From positions 101,774 through 165,773 of the forward strand of contig CALBTB010000008.1 in assembly GCA_937967995.1 (NCBI GenBank): a stretch of DNA of 64,000 bases. Direction: 5' to 3'. This document shows, in pieces, positions 8,726 to 17,231 of the stretch. Under the pieces are notes generated by a model. It had not been told where the DNA came from, did no database searches, and saw only the letters and a program-made list of their open reading frames with translations. Each line of letters begins with the position of its first letter. Positions within the stretch are counted from its first letter, which is position 1. Source of the stretch: an uncultured Gammaproteobacteria bacterium. Lineage in GTDB: Bacteria > Pseudomonadota > Gammaproteobacteria > UBA6429 > Thiohalophilaceae. A program made the translations under genes and the position numbers.

Positions 8726-9424
8726 ATGACATCATTACTGGAATTACTTGAAACATCACACCCGGTCCTGCCCGGACTGCTACTGGCTTTACTGGCCGGG
8801 CTAATGCTTATTTTTGTCTGGTCTCCAGTCGCACAACTGATTGCGCACTGGCGTTTGCATTCACTGGTTAACAAACTGGGGCGTGCCGCACTTCGCCATC
8901 AGTATGTACCGGATGGGCTGGATGATGTGATTTATGTTGAACAACTGCTGTTACGTCAGGATCGTCTGCTGTTGATTACCATCAAACCATTCCGTGGCAA
9001 CATCTTTGCCGCTGAGCAGATCGATCAGTGGACGCAGGTCATCGGTCACCACAGTTACAAGTTTCCTAATCCGTTGCATCAACTGCAATCTGATTTGCAG
9101 GCCTTGCGGGGTGTAATTCGAAATATCCAAATCGACGGAATGGTTGTATTTGCCAAAGGTAGTCAGTTCCCAAAAGGCAAGCCGAGTAATGTGCTTGCTT
9201 ACCAGGATCTGAAAACCTACGCACCTGACAGTACAGATGAGGTCAAACCCCATCTGCAGGAAGCCTGGAACTCGTTGCTTGCCAGTGCGAAACCTGCGAA
9301 GGAAATGCAACAATCGATTCTGTTCAGGAAAGGTGACAAGCGCAGGTTGTTTATTGGCTGTTTACTGGCGGTGGCTACCGTGTTTTATGCGTTGTGGTAT
9401 CTTGGTATTGTTGAAATGTCATGA
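8726..9424 (+). CDS. NERD (nuclease-related domain) membrane protein
   Basis: A 232-residue protein with two membrane segments (about 13-35 and 209-228) flanking a soluble NERD domain (about 45-165). The domain shows the DDVIYVEQLLL strand, LITIKPFRGNIF, the Trp of IDQWTQ and FPNPLHQLQSD, all matching the NERD pattern distantly related to Holliday-junction-resolvase-type nucleases. Whether it cuts nucleic acid is unknown; most NERD proteins are uncharacterised. The start ATG has no strong ribosome-binding site. Three phased direct repeats lie just upstream. Confidence 0.72.
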   Translation: MTSLLELLETSHPVLPGLLLALLAGLMLIFVWSPVAQLIAHWRLHSLVNKLGRAALRHQYVPDGLDDVIYVEQLLLRQDRLLLITIKPFRGNIFAAEQIDQWTQVIGHHSYKFPNPLHQLQSDLQALRGVIRNIQIDGMVVFAKGSQFPKGKPSNVLAYQDLKTYAPDSTDEVKPHLQEAWNSLLASAKPAKEMQQSILFRKGDKRRLFIGCLLAVATVFYALWYLGIVEMS

Positions 9425-9529
9425 ATCGTCAGACGAGATAACAGGCTGTGATTCATGCTCTATATATCTGCGATAATTAATGCTTTAATATAGATAAAAT
9501 GCAGTTGCAGGCTATTACCCCACAATATC

Positions 9530-10024
9530 ATGTGTAAACCAGGTCACATTTCCAGACATGCTCGATTAGGTGCCGGATTCGCATCTTTGCTGTGGTCATT
9601 CACTGCTACACTGGCATATTCACAGAATAACGAGCAACAGTGTGGGCCAGTTGCAGGCAAGGTAGCGCGTGCCATGTTCACGACCAATATCGTAAACCGT
9701 GAGCCAACTGATCGTGTACTTATTCTGGCAAATGATCAGGACAGATTATATTTTTTTACTGACCTTCGACAGTTTCAGGGACAAACCATTTCACATCGCT
9801 GGGAATATGATGGCCGTGTGATAATGCAGAAAAAATTTGAAGTCAAAGGACCACGCTGGCGCGTGTATTCGGTTCATACGCTGGAAAATAATAAAACCGG
9901 TCGCTGGACCGCGGTGATCGCGGACAAAAATAACTGTCCGATTAAAGCAGTAGTGTTTGAGTATGTAGATAAAACCGCGATGGGATCGAACGGTTCAGCC
10001 ATCATCAACCTGAATAATCAATAA
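9530..10024 (+). CDS. DUF2914 domain exported protein
   Basis: A 164-residue secreted protein: hydrophobic signal (LGAGFASLLWSFTATLAYS) followed by a DUF2914 domain from about residue 40. Seen are AMFTTNIVNREPTD, LYFFTDLRQFQGQ, HRWEYDG, RWRVYS and GRWTA, the typical order of conserved segments in this family. Function unknown; the family often sits next to signalling or envelope genes. It ends directly against the stop of the convergent 1140-residue gene, with no gap. Confidence 0.7.
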   Translation: MCKPGHISRHARLGAGFASLLWSFTATLAYSQNNEQQCGPVAGKVARAMFTTNIVNREPTDRVLILANDQDRLYFFTDLRQFQGQTISHRWEYDGRVIMQKKFEVKGPRWRVYSVHTLENNKTGRWTAVIADKNNCPIKAVVFEYVDKTAMGSNGSAIINLNNQ

Positions 10025-13000
10025 TTACTGTTGTTCAGATTGTTCCTTACGCCATTTATCCAGCATGCGGCGAAATTCCTGATCAGCCTCTGATTTGACC
10101 CGATCCTCTGCAACGGCCTTGGTATCACCAGCGGTGCGGGTTCGAATCGCAGCCAGTCCACGTTGCGGTGTTTCTTCGGTGTTGCTGGCGGCGATCTGAT
10201 CTACATCGAGATAGGTCGGGCGAGTGATGGCGACGGCACTGATGGCCACCATTACCACGACACTGGCAGCCAGTGCGATGAGGGAACTGCGTCGTTTTAT
10301 CGGTTTGGCGGCTGGAGCAGCCTGAGATTTACTTTCAACGATGAAATCATCATTGAATTGCTCCCGGTTCGCCGCGGGTGCTGCTGCCGTGCTGGCTGTG
10401 ATGTTATCCAGTTCCAGTAGCACGGAGTCACTGAATTCTGAATCCTTGTTTACGATGATGCTGTCAGGTTCGTCATCAGCATAATCGATTTCAAAAGATG
10501 GCAACTCCTTACGTGACTTTTCCGCCAGTTGCGATTCTGCCTGTTTAACCAGTTGTTCGGCTTCTTCGCGGCTGGGTGGACGTTCGGACGGTGCCTTGAA
10601 TACGAATATATCTTCTTCGCCTTCCAGAACAGTTTTGTCCTTGATGACATGAAGTTTGGCCTTGGCCAGTTTGGGGCCGGAATCAGCCACTGTAAATTGT
10701 TCTTCTGCTGAATGGTCCTTTTGCAGTTTGTGCTTGATGGACTTGGCCATCTGGCGGGCTTTTTCCTGACGTTCTTCAGCGATGCGGCGGGCCTGGTCTT
10801 CCAGTGCACGACGTTGTGCTTCTTCCGCTTCACGGCGGGCCATGTCTTCGGCCATTCGAGCCTGTTCCAGTGCCTGTTGCCGCTGCATTTCTTCTTCGGC
10901 CAGCCGTGCCTGTTCTGCCGCTACGCGCTGGCGCGCTGTTTCTTCGGCCTGACGTTGGGCTGCCTGCTTACGGCGTTCTGCTTCTGCAGTAGCTTTTAAT
11001 GCGGCCTCCTGAGCGGCACGCGCATGTTCCAGTTCTTCTGCTTCACGGCGTTGGGCATCAGCCTCGATCTTGGCACGTGCCTTGTTGGTTTCGTTTTCAA
11101 CCAGTTGCCGGGTGGCTTCCATCTGGCTGCGCAGGCGATTGACTTCACTCAGTGCTTCACGGCGAATCGCTTCAGCCGCTTCTTCAGCTTCGAGGCGGGC
11201 AGTTTCCATGGCCTTGCGTTTGACTTCTTCGATAGTCTGCAGACGAATAGCTTCGGCTTCCGCTTCGGCCTTTTGTAGTGCTTCTTCGCGGACCTTGATT
11301 TGTGCTTCCTGTAAGGCGCGATGTTTGATTTGTTCAGCTTCTTCCAGGGCCAGCTTACGGGCTTCGTCCAGCGCGTGCTGACGTTCCTGCTCGAGTGCCT
11401 GTTTGCGCAGCTCATCTTCAGCCTTGCTGCGAGCGGCCAGTTCTGCTGCCTGTTGTTTTTCACGTTCTATCTGCAGACGCAGGCTTTCGGCTTCCTTGAG
11501 GGCCTGTTTGCGAATAGCTTCCGCTTCCAGGGCAGCCTGGCGGCGTGCTTCTTCAGCCGCTTTTGCGGCTTCGGCGATAGCGGACTCGGCTTTGCGTTTG
11601 GCTTCAGCAAGTGCCTGTTCCTGTCGCGCGGCGTCTTCAACGGCCATCTGAGCGCGGCGGCTTTTCATCTGCTCGCGTATGGTTTCAGCTTCCTTGAGTG
11701 CTTCCTGACGAATCGCTTCGGCTTCCTGTTTGACCTTTTCCGCTTCCTGCTTGGCCATCAGGCGGGCAACTTCGGCAGCACGAGCGGACTGCTGTTTTTC
11801 CTCTTCGCTGCGCTTGAGTTCGTTGTGTAGCTGGGTCTGCTTTTCTTCGACCTTACTGGCTTCATCACGAATCCGATTGAGTTCCTGCTCAGCCCGTTGC
11901 CGCGCTTCTTCAGCCTCTTTACGCAGCCGGTTGATTTCCTGTTCTTTCTGTTTGGCGGCCTGTTTTTCTTTTTCCACTTCCTGTTTGGCGGTCGCCAGTA
12001 TCTTGTCGCGCTGTTGCAGGGTTTCCTGTTTGATTTTGTCGATTTCTGCTTCGGCCTGTTTGCGTTCAGCTTCTGCACTGGCGGTTTTCATGGCCAGACT
12101 ATCGGCCTGGGCACGCAATGCGTCGGCTTTTTCACGCAGTTGATCCGAACGTGCCTCTGCTTTTTTGTGTTCTTTTTCAAAATGGTTGGCGCGTTTTGCC
12201 TGTTGCTCAGCCTGGCGCTTGTGATCCTGGAATTCTTTTTCGTCTACCAGTGTGGGAATGTCAGATGAAGCGATTGTCGCGGGTGCGGGCGTCGGTTTCG
12301 GTTTCGGTGCACTGGTTTTTGGTGTCGCTGTTGCCGCGGGAGCCGGTGCAGGTGCTGGAGCAGTGGCTGGTTGTTGTGCCACGGAAGGACTGAATGGCTT
12401 GTTCTGTGACCGTAAGCCGCCCTGTAAAGCATAGGCAGTAATACTTTGCTGCGAGAGCAGGAACGCGGCGGCAGTACTTTGATTGCCATCGTCACAGTAA
12501 ACGATGTGTTCGCGTGTCTGATTCAGGTCCTTGGCCTTGATACGCAGCATGGACAGGGGAATGTTCTGTGCGCCTTTGAGACCGTTCTCACTGAATTCCT
12601 TGTTGGTTCGCACATCGATCAGTGCAGCACCGGCCTTTACCTTGTCCATCATGGCGCTGTGATCAATCGACTGTACCATCGGCTTGACCAGCAGCTCATG
12701 GAAGTCAGCTTTACCCAGGCGCATCAGGGTGCCGGCTTCTTTCATGGTGACTGTGGCGTTACGCTTGCCCTGTGTAATCAGGGCCTCTTCGCCAAAGCCA
12801 TCCCCGGGACCCAGTATGGCCAGTCGGACTTCGTCGGCTTTGGGTGCCGGGCGACGTGAAACCGCGCATTTGCCTTTTTTGACGATGTAATACCACTCGT
12901 CGGTGTCACCCTGCTTGATGACGGTTTCACCCGTCTTGAATTCGACTTCTTCGAGTCGCATGAGGATGGTCTGAATATTTTCTGTCGGCAGTTGCAGGAA

Positions 13001-13447
13001 AGCCGGGGACTGCAGGAAGCGCAGCATCCAGTCGCTTTCCGGATCTTCCTCGACACCAATCTCGGTAACTTCGTAGGTACCTGACGGGTCGTCACTGAGC
13101 AGGATTTCCAGCAGGTCATTATCGATGTAGAGAAGGGTCACGTTGGTCTTGCTGCGGCAGGTTGAGGGTCTGGGCCATTCCTGGGCGACCGGATAGCGTG
13201 CTTCGGTGGTTTTGGCCTTGAGGGTTTCGGATCTCAGATTTCCGGTAACCTGTAATTCGAGCTGGCCAGTGAGGAGGTAGATAGAGCGGTTGTCTTTTTC
13301 ACCCTGACGAAATACCAACCGTCCCGGCGGCAATTCCTCCACCTTGGACTTATTGGCTAGTTCCTCCAGTTTATCGACACTGAGCGAGCCTAACGGCTCC
13401 AGCGTCTTGAGGAATTTGACTTGTAAATACTCTTTAGCACCACTCAT
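10025..13447 (-). CDS. Dual cNMP-binding/rhodanese/long coiled-coil membrane protein
   Basis: An unusual 1140-residue fusion. In order: a degenerate cNMP-binding domain (about 10-115), a second cNMP domain (about 143-255) with FGEEAL and KRNATV giving the phosphate-binding Arg, a rhodanese domain (about 265-350) with active-site Cys318 in YCDDGNQS, a Pro/Ala linker (355-395), about 530 residues of Ala/Glu/Arg/Lys-rich coiled coil (400-930), an acidic segment, one membrane helix (about 1055-1076) and a 64-residue basic tail. The second cNMP domain could read cAMP made by the cyclase at 6919-7863. A CRP-type promoter (13566-13608) lies upstream. The role may be a scaffold or filament; this is inference. 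Confidence 0.85.
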   Translation of the reverse strand: MSGAKEYLQVKFLKTLEPLGSLSVDKLEELANKSKVEELPPGRLVFRQGEKDNRSIYLLTGQLELQVTGNLRSETLKAKTTEARYPVAQEWPRPSTCRSKTNVTLLYIDNDLLEILLSDDPSGTYEVTEIGVEEDPESDWMLRFLQSPAFLQLPTENIQTILMRLEEVEFKTGETVIKQGDTDEWYYIVKKGKCAVSRRPAPKADEVRLAILGPGDGFGEEALITQGKRNATVTMKEAGTLMRLGKADFHELLVKPMVQSIDHSAMMDKVKAGAALIDVRTNKEFSENGLKGAQNIPLSMLRIKAKDLNQTREHIVYCDDGNQSTAAAFLLSQQSITAYALQGGLRSQNKPFSPSVAQQPATAPAPAPAPAATATPKTSAPKPKPTPAPATIASSDIPTLVDEKEFQDHKRQAEQQAKRANHFEKEHKKAEARSDQLREKADALRAQADSLAMKTASAEAERKQAEAEIDKIKQETLQQRDKILATAKQEVEKEKQAAKQKEQEINRLRKEAEEARQRAEQELNRIRDEASKVEEKQTQLHNELKRSEEEKQQSARAAEVARLMAKQEAEKVKQEAEAIRQEALKEAETIREQMKSRRAQMAVEDAARQEQALAEAKRKAESAIAEAAKAAEEARRQAALEAEAIRKQALKEAESLRLQIEREKQQAAELAARSKAEDELRKQALEQERQHALDEARKLALEEAEQIKHRALQEAQIKVREEALQKAEAEAEAIRLQTIEEVKRKAMETARLEAEEAAEAIRREALSEVNRLRSQMEATRQLVENETNKARAKIEADAQRREAEELEHARAAQEAALKATAEAERRKQAAQRQAEETARQRVAAEQARLAEEEMQRQQALEQARMAEDMARREAEEAQRRALEDQARRIAEERQEKARQMAKSIKHKLQKDHSAEEQFTVADSGPKLAKAKLHVIKDKTVLEGEEDIFVFKAPSERPPSREEAEQLVKQAESQLAEKSRKELPSFEIDYADDEPDSIIVNKDSEFSDSVLLELDNITASTAAAPAANREQFNDDFIVESKSQAAPAAKPIKRRSSLIALAASVVVMVAISAVAITRPTYLDVDQIAASNTEETPQRGLAAIRTRTAGDTKAVAEDRVKSEADQEFRRMLDKWRKEQSEQQ

Positions 13448-13565
13448 TTCACGTCACCAGCATAGCGAGTCGGGCAACCCTCCATACCCACAACGGGAAT
13501 AAGGATATACCCTTGATTTCATTATATATTTCGGCCGAAAATCGAACAGCAACAGACTCTTTTAC

Positions 13566-13608
13566 AGAATAGCGGGATTTATTTTTCTAGTTTGTGAGAG
13601 TTTTCACA
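13566..13608 (-). promoter_or_regulatory. Class II CRP-dependent promoter (predicted)
   Basis: A perfect CRP consensus TGTGA-GAGTTT-TCACA occupies 13593-13608 (centre 13600.5). On the minus strand a -10-like TATTCT lies at 13571-13566, predicting transcription start at 13559; the CRP site is then centred at -41.5, the exact class II position. It would drive the cNMP/rhodanese coiled-coil gene (start codon 13447) with a leader of about 112 nt. The sequence match is direct; regulation is inferred. Confidence 0.6.
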
Positions 13609-13649
13609 TATAGGCAAAATTTAACAATATTTTAGTCACTTACTGCGGC

Positions 13650-14306
13650 TCAAAATGCGCGCTGGAACGTGACCTGCCCACCCTGCAAAGATCCTGTATT
13701 AAGTTCTATACCAATAGACCCTGTGTGGTCAAGGTAAAACCGGATTCCCAGGTGGCCAGAATAGGGATTTCGGGCATCAAAGTGGTTTAGCTGGTTGATG
13801 GTACCGGTTAGGCGTTCTGTCCCGTCGACCCAGATGGCACTGCTTCCAAGGCTCAGGCCGAGGTAAGGACTTACTCGCCAATGCCCGAACAGACCTAGCT
13901 GACCCTGGTGCCAGCGCCATTGCACGACCTGGTTGTCCAGCTGGCTGTCCGTTTCGTGATAGCGATAGTTGAGGTCGGTGACAATCTGGAAACTGGGGCT
14001 GTCCAGTAGCAGGACATGCATACCGATGCCCAGATAGCCGCCATCTGTGATCTGAGCGGCCACCACCGGGTTGTTCGCCTGATGGATTTCCAGATATCCG
14101 AACTGGATACTGCCGGTGAGTCGTGCGTGCAGGGGCTCTTTCCAGACGATGTCGAGACTGTTCTGGCGGGTATCACGAACATCACCACTGAATTCCAGGT
14201 CTTGACGCTGGCGTTGCAGGGAAAGGGCGACATCCAGCCCCTGTGCTGATACGGCTGTATCATAGCCAAAAGCAATCAAACAGATGAAAATGACTGATTT
14301 GTACAA
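13650..14306 (-). CDS. Outer-membrane beta-barrel protein
   Basis: A 218-residue exported protein. The signal peptide ends around AVSAQG; the mature part is made of alternating amphipathic strands (for example SIQFGYLEI, GYLGIGMHVLLL, LGIRFYLD) and ends in Phe (VTFQRAF), the usual C-terminal signature for BAM-assembled barrels. It starts 16 bp after the TonB-like gene stop and is the last gene of the ten-gene operon, so it is a candidate outer-membrane partner of that complex. No named family recognised. Confidence 0.6.
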   Translation of the reverse strand: MYKSVIFICLIAFGYDTAVSAQGLDVALSLQRQRQDLEFSGDVRDTRQNSLDIVWKEPLHARLTGSIQFGYLEIHQANNPVVAAQITDGGYLGIGMHVLLLDSPSFQIVTDLNYRYHETDSQLDNQVVQWRWHQGQLGLFGHWRVSPYLGLSLGSSAIWVDGTERLTGTINQLNHFDARNPYSGHLGIRFYLDHTGSIGIELNTGSLQGGQVTFQRAF

Positions 14307-14322
14307 TGTTTGAGCAGTTCCA

Positions 14323-15276
14323 TCAGGTAGGCAGGAAATCGATCGGGTATTTCACTACCAGCGTATCGACATTACTACGCGGTTCGAACCTGAAGAGTTT
14401 GACTCGTGAAACCAGTTTGCGTTCCAGCTCCGGGCTGTTTAGCTCACTTGAGACGATACGGCACCGGGTGACGGTACCGTCGGGGGCAATCGTCAGCTCC
14501 AGCACCACTTTACCCTGCAGGCTGGGGTCTTTGCGCAGGGCCCGGTTATACAGGCTGAAAATGCGGCCCTTGTTCTTTTGAAAGACCAGTTCGATTTCTT
14601 CATAAGGACGACTTGCCCGTCCACTGCTGCCACCACTTCGTTTGCCTTTGGCGCTGCCGCTACCGATTGAGCTCTGAACGGCGGTCGTTTGTCGACCAGC
14701 CAGGTTGCTGTCGCCGGTTGCCCGGCTCAGCCGACTGGTGTTGATGCCGCCGCTACCCTCTTTGGCTTTGGCTGCGATAATGGCCGTGGTGTTGGTGTTG
14801 TCAGACGCGGCTGTTGCGCCGGTCTTGACCGGTTTGTTCTTGTCCAGTGAACTGACATCGAATTCACGCAGATCTGACAGTGCATCTTCCACCACCTGCA
14901 TGTGACGCTGCGCCTGCTTCTTGGCCACTTCGCGGCGATCCGGTTTGGGTTTCGGTGTTGGCTTGGGCTTCGGCGTCGGTTTTTTCTCGACCTTTTTCTC
15001 CGGCTTGGGCTTCGGTTTTTCCTTTGGCTTGGGTTTTGGTTTGGGAATAGGCGGTGGCGGCTTGGGCTGGGCCTTTTTCTCAATGATCAGCTTGGCCAGA
15101 CGGGGTGACACCTCTTCGAGGTTTTTCTCTTCCACTGCCAGGCGCGGCAGGAACTGGACAATAATGAACAGCACCGTTGCGATTGCCAGACCGATAAAGA
15201 CATAGGCCACCAGCTTGCGATCGCGTTCGGTATCCGACCACGGCAGGGTGTCTTGCCATAATGCCGTATATGCCAT
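14323..15276 (-). CDS. TonB/AgmX-like energy-transducing protein
   Basis: A 317-residue inner-membrane protein with one N-terminal transmembrane helix (about 23-46), a Pro/Lys-rich periplasm-spanning linker (about 67-118), a Gly/Ser-rich middle and a C-terminal TonB-like/AgmX-PglI domain (about 225-317; VVLELTIAPDGTV, VKLFRFEP). It likely couples the ExbB/ExbD motor encoded just upstream to an outer-membrane target. Its ATG overlaps the stop codon of the second exbD gene. The long linker explains the skewed base composition at 14.9-15.1 kb. Confidence 0.82.
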   Translation of the reverse strand: MAYTALWQDTLPWSDTERDRKLVAYVFIGLAIATVLFIIVQFLPRLAVEEKNLEEVSPRLAKLIIEKKAQPKPPPPIPKPKPKPKEKPKPKPEKKVEKKPTPKPKPTPKPKPDRREVAKKQAQRHMQVVEDALSDLREFDVSSLDKNKPVKTGATAASDNTNTTAIIAAKAKEGSGGINTSRLSRATGDSNLAGRQTTAVQSSIGSGSAKGKRSGGSSGRASRPYEEIELVFQKNKGRIFSLYNRALRKDPSLQGKVVLELTIAPDGTVTRCRIVSSELNSPELERKLVSRVKLFRFEPRSNVDTLVVKYPIDFLPT

Positions 15277-15785
15277 CAGGTTTGCCCCGCCTGTTTGGAC
15301 ACGACGGCCAGTGAAATATTGGTGAAGTCGGTGCTGGCGCAGGTCAGCATGATTTTCTTCAACAGCGCATAGGGAATTTCCTTGTCACCCATAATGGTGA
15401 CGCCGCGCTTTTTCACTTTCTTTTCATCCCTGACGCGCGCGGTTTTTCGTTTTGCTTCATCGTTCAGTGCGACCAGTAATTCGGGAATCACCGAATCGCG
15501 GCTGCGAATCGCTTTCTTAGCGGAAACCACGTCTCGGCCCTGAATCATAATCATGTCATTGCTGACCAGTATCACGATGTTGGTTTTGGGTTTGGCTTCC
15601 GAGGTAGCTTCCGGCAGCTTGATGTGTTTCATGCTGGGCAGGGTTTCCTGATCGGTGGCACTGACCAGCAGGAAAAACACCAGGATGGTAAAGATATCCA
15701 TTAACGACACCATATTGAGTGATGCCGCCTGTTTGTTGCGTTTATGGTGGCGTTGCATGCGTTGAGCGCGACGGGATTCTTTCAT
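15276..15785 (-). CDS. ExbD/TolR-family biopolymer transport protein (Asp retained)
   Basis: A 169-residue inner-membrane protein with a short cytosolic basic N-terminus, one transmembrane helix and a periplasmic domain. The helix contains SLMDIFTILVFFLL with Asp30, the proton-carrying residue of ExbD/TolR/MotB-type proteins. It lies 11 bp downstream of a second, divergent exbD and is translationally coupled to the TonB-like gene. It probably forms the stator with the paralogue and ExbB. The periplasmic part is more Lys-rich than in standard ExbD. Confidence 0.85.
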   Translation of the reverse strand: MKESRRAQRMQRHHKRNKQAASLNMVSLMDIFTILVFFLLVSATDQETLPSMKHIKLPEATSEAKPKTNIVILVSNDMIMIQGRDVVSAKKAIRSRDSVIPELLVALNDEAKRKTARVRDEKKVKKRGVTIMGDKEIPYALLKKIMLTCASTDFTNISLAVVSKQAGQT

Positions 15786-15796
15786 TCTAGTTGTCC

Positions 15797-16294
15797 TTAG
15801 CGTCTCGGTGCATCGCCGATGGATATATCGGGAAACAGTTCGGCCTGAATTATTTCACCATCGACCAGTGCGGAATACATGCGTACCGCGTCCATGGTGG
15901 AAACCAGGTCATCATATTTTGTATTTTGCTCGGACAGGATAGTGGCGTTCGTCTTGTCAGGAAAACGCGCCTTTACCTGCTTAAGCGTGGAGGTCAGCAT
16001 CTGATAGTTGTGGCCGCTTTTTACTTTTGGTATGCGTTTGATAATGCCGCCGCGACTATCGGCCAGGATCAGCGCATTGTTTCGAATGGTCACATGCAGT
16101 TCGAAACCGGGTTTGTCTTTTTTATTCTGAGAGGTATCGCCCAGTGAAGGCAGATTCAGTTCCAGAATCGACAGGTGCGTAAACACGGCTGTCATCAACA
16201 GGAACGGGACCAGCACCACCATCAGGTTCATGAAGGCGGTGATGTTCAGTTCTACGACTTGTCTTTGCCGCGCACGGCTACGACGAATTCTCAT
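15797..16294 (-). CDS. ExbD/TolR-family protein with Asp-to-Asn change
   Basis: A 165-residue second ExbD paralogue. Its single transmembrane helix reads TAFMNLMVVLVPFLL: the position occupied by the essential Asp in ExbD/TolR is Asn23. The rest (ILELNLPS after the helix, periplasmic domain) fits the family. It overlaps exbB by 4 bp, so the two are co-translated. A pair of unlike ExbD proteins, one with and one without the acidic residue, suggests an asymmetric stator. Confidence 0.82.
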   Translation of the reverse strand: MRIRRSRARQRQVVELNITAFMNLMVVLVPFLLMTAVFTHLSILELNLPSLGDTSQNKKDKPGFELHVTIRNNALILADSRGGIIKRIPKVKSGHNYQMLTSTLKQVKARFPDKTNATILSEQNTKYDDLVSTMDAVRMYSALVDGEIIQAELFPDISIGDAPRR

Positions 16295-16935
16295 GAGGCG
16301 TTACTGATACTCTTGCGTTGCATCATCAGATTGACGAATTTGACCGTGGCCATTTCCAGGCTGTCGACAATTTCCGTTGTTTTCGTCTGTAAGACGGTGT
16401 GAATCAGCAACAGCGGAATGGCGACCATCAATCCGAATGCCGTGGTGTTCATGGCAACCGAAATACTGGTGGACAGGATTTCTGCTTTAAGCGCCGGGTC
16501 AACCTGTGCCACTGCCGTAAACGCCTTGATCAGGCCGAGGATGGTACCCAGCAGGCCGAGCAGGGTGGCAATGTTGGCGAAGGTGGCCAGGTAGTGGGTG
16601 CGTTTCTCGAGTCGGGGAATCACTTCCATCATGCTTTCTTCCATGGCGGTTTCGATGTCGTCGCGGTTACTGGCCGATTTGTAGCGCGATAACCCCTGCG
16701 ACAGCATACGACTGACGGCCTGGTTGGATTTACTCGCGACGCTGTATGCCTGTTTATAATCACCGCGTTGTAACAGCGGCATCATCTTTGACATCATGCG
16801 TCGATTGTTCGCCTTGGCGACGGTTAAATACATATATCGTTCGAGTGCTATTGCCAGTCCGATAGCCAGTACCACGAGAATGAAGTACATAAAGTAACCA
16901 CCGTCCTGAAAAAAGCTGACAATGCTGTTATACAT
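16291..16935 (-). CDS. ExbB/TolQ/MotA-family proton channel protein
   Basis: A 214-residue protein with an N-terminal transmembrane helix (about 15-33), a cytosolic segment and two further helices: ATLLGLLGTILGLIKAF (about 122-138) and SVAMNTTAFGLMVAIPLLL (about 157-175), the classic MotA/TolQ/ExbB signature. It should form the pentameric proton channel with the two ExbD proteins encoded immediately downstream. The upstream small gene ends 23 bp away. It is not TolQ, because tolA/tolB/pal are absent. Confidence 0.9.
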   Translation of the reverse strand: MYNSIVSFFQDGGYFMYFILVVLAIGLAIALERYMYLTVAKANNRRMMSKMMPLLQRGDYKQAYSVASKSNQAVSRMLSQGLSRYKSASNRDDIETAMEESMMEVIPRLEKRTHYLATFANIATLLGLLGTILGLIKAFTAVAQVDPALKAEILSTSISVAMNTTAFGLMVAIPLLLIHTVLQTKTTEIVDSLEMATVKFVNLMMQRKSISNAS

Positions 16936-16958
16936 GTGACCTCCTGCGAATTGTCAGA

Positions 16959-17231
16959 TTAATTATTGTCTTGTGTGCCAATGGCATCGTAATAACGAAC
17001 TTTGCGTTGAAACACCTCGCGATCGACCGGCGCCAGTGCTTCGTCAATCAGGCTTTCCAGCGGCGGCTGACTCAGGTCCGGTATATCGGCCTGTTTCCAC
17101 GGCACGATGTAGAGAACCTTGGGGAGTTCCTGGTTTCCGCGAATCCGTGTCCCTTCCATATCGAGTCGCTCTTCGGCGCTAATCGGGGTGGACAGGAAGA
17201 GGGACAGGCTGATCAGAATACTTTTTTTCAT
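16959..17231 (-). CDS. Small exported protein of the ExbB/TPR operon
   Basis: A 90-residue protein with a clear signal peptide (MKKSILISLSLFLSTPISA) and a 70-residue mature chain with a conserved-looking VLYIVPWKQAD strand followed by an acidic helix. No domain recognised. It overlaps the upstream TPR lipoprotein gene by 4 bp and precedes exbB, so it is probably a small periplasmic component of the same complex. The family appears to occur only in this context, but that needs a database check. Confidence 0.65.
   Translation of the reverse strand: MKKSILISLSLFLSTPISAEERLDMEGTRIRGNQELPKVLYIVPWKQADIPDLSQPPLESLIDEALAPVDREVFQRKVRYYDAIGTQDNN

Noticed and set aside
10800..12230. Repetitive DNA that could suggest a CRISPR array or tandem repeat
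   Set aside because: The near-repeats are irregular, follow the reading frame and encode coiled-coil heptads; no constant repeat with unique spacers exists.
10529..12434. Several Phe/Ser/Leu-rich open frames on the plus strand
   Set aside because: They are the complement of the Ala/Glu/Lys-rich coiled-coil gene, whose biased codons remove stops in other frames.
13448..13565. Possible c-di-GMP riboswitch in the leader of the cNMP coiled-coil gene
   Set aside because: No GEMM-type conserved core or tetraloop receptor was found on either strand; only GC-poor leader sequence is seen.
14900..15085. Low-complexity GGCTTGGG/TTTCGG-type tract that could be a DNA repeat
   Set aside because: It is the Lys/Pro-rich linker of the TonB-like protein, in frame, and needs no separate explanation.
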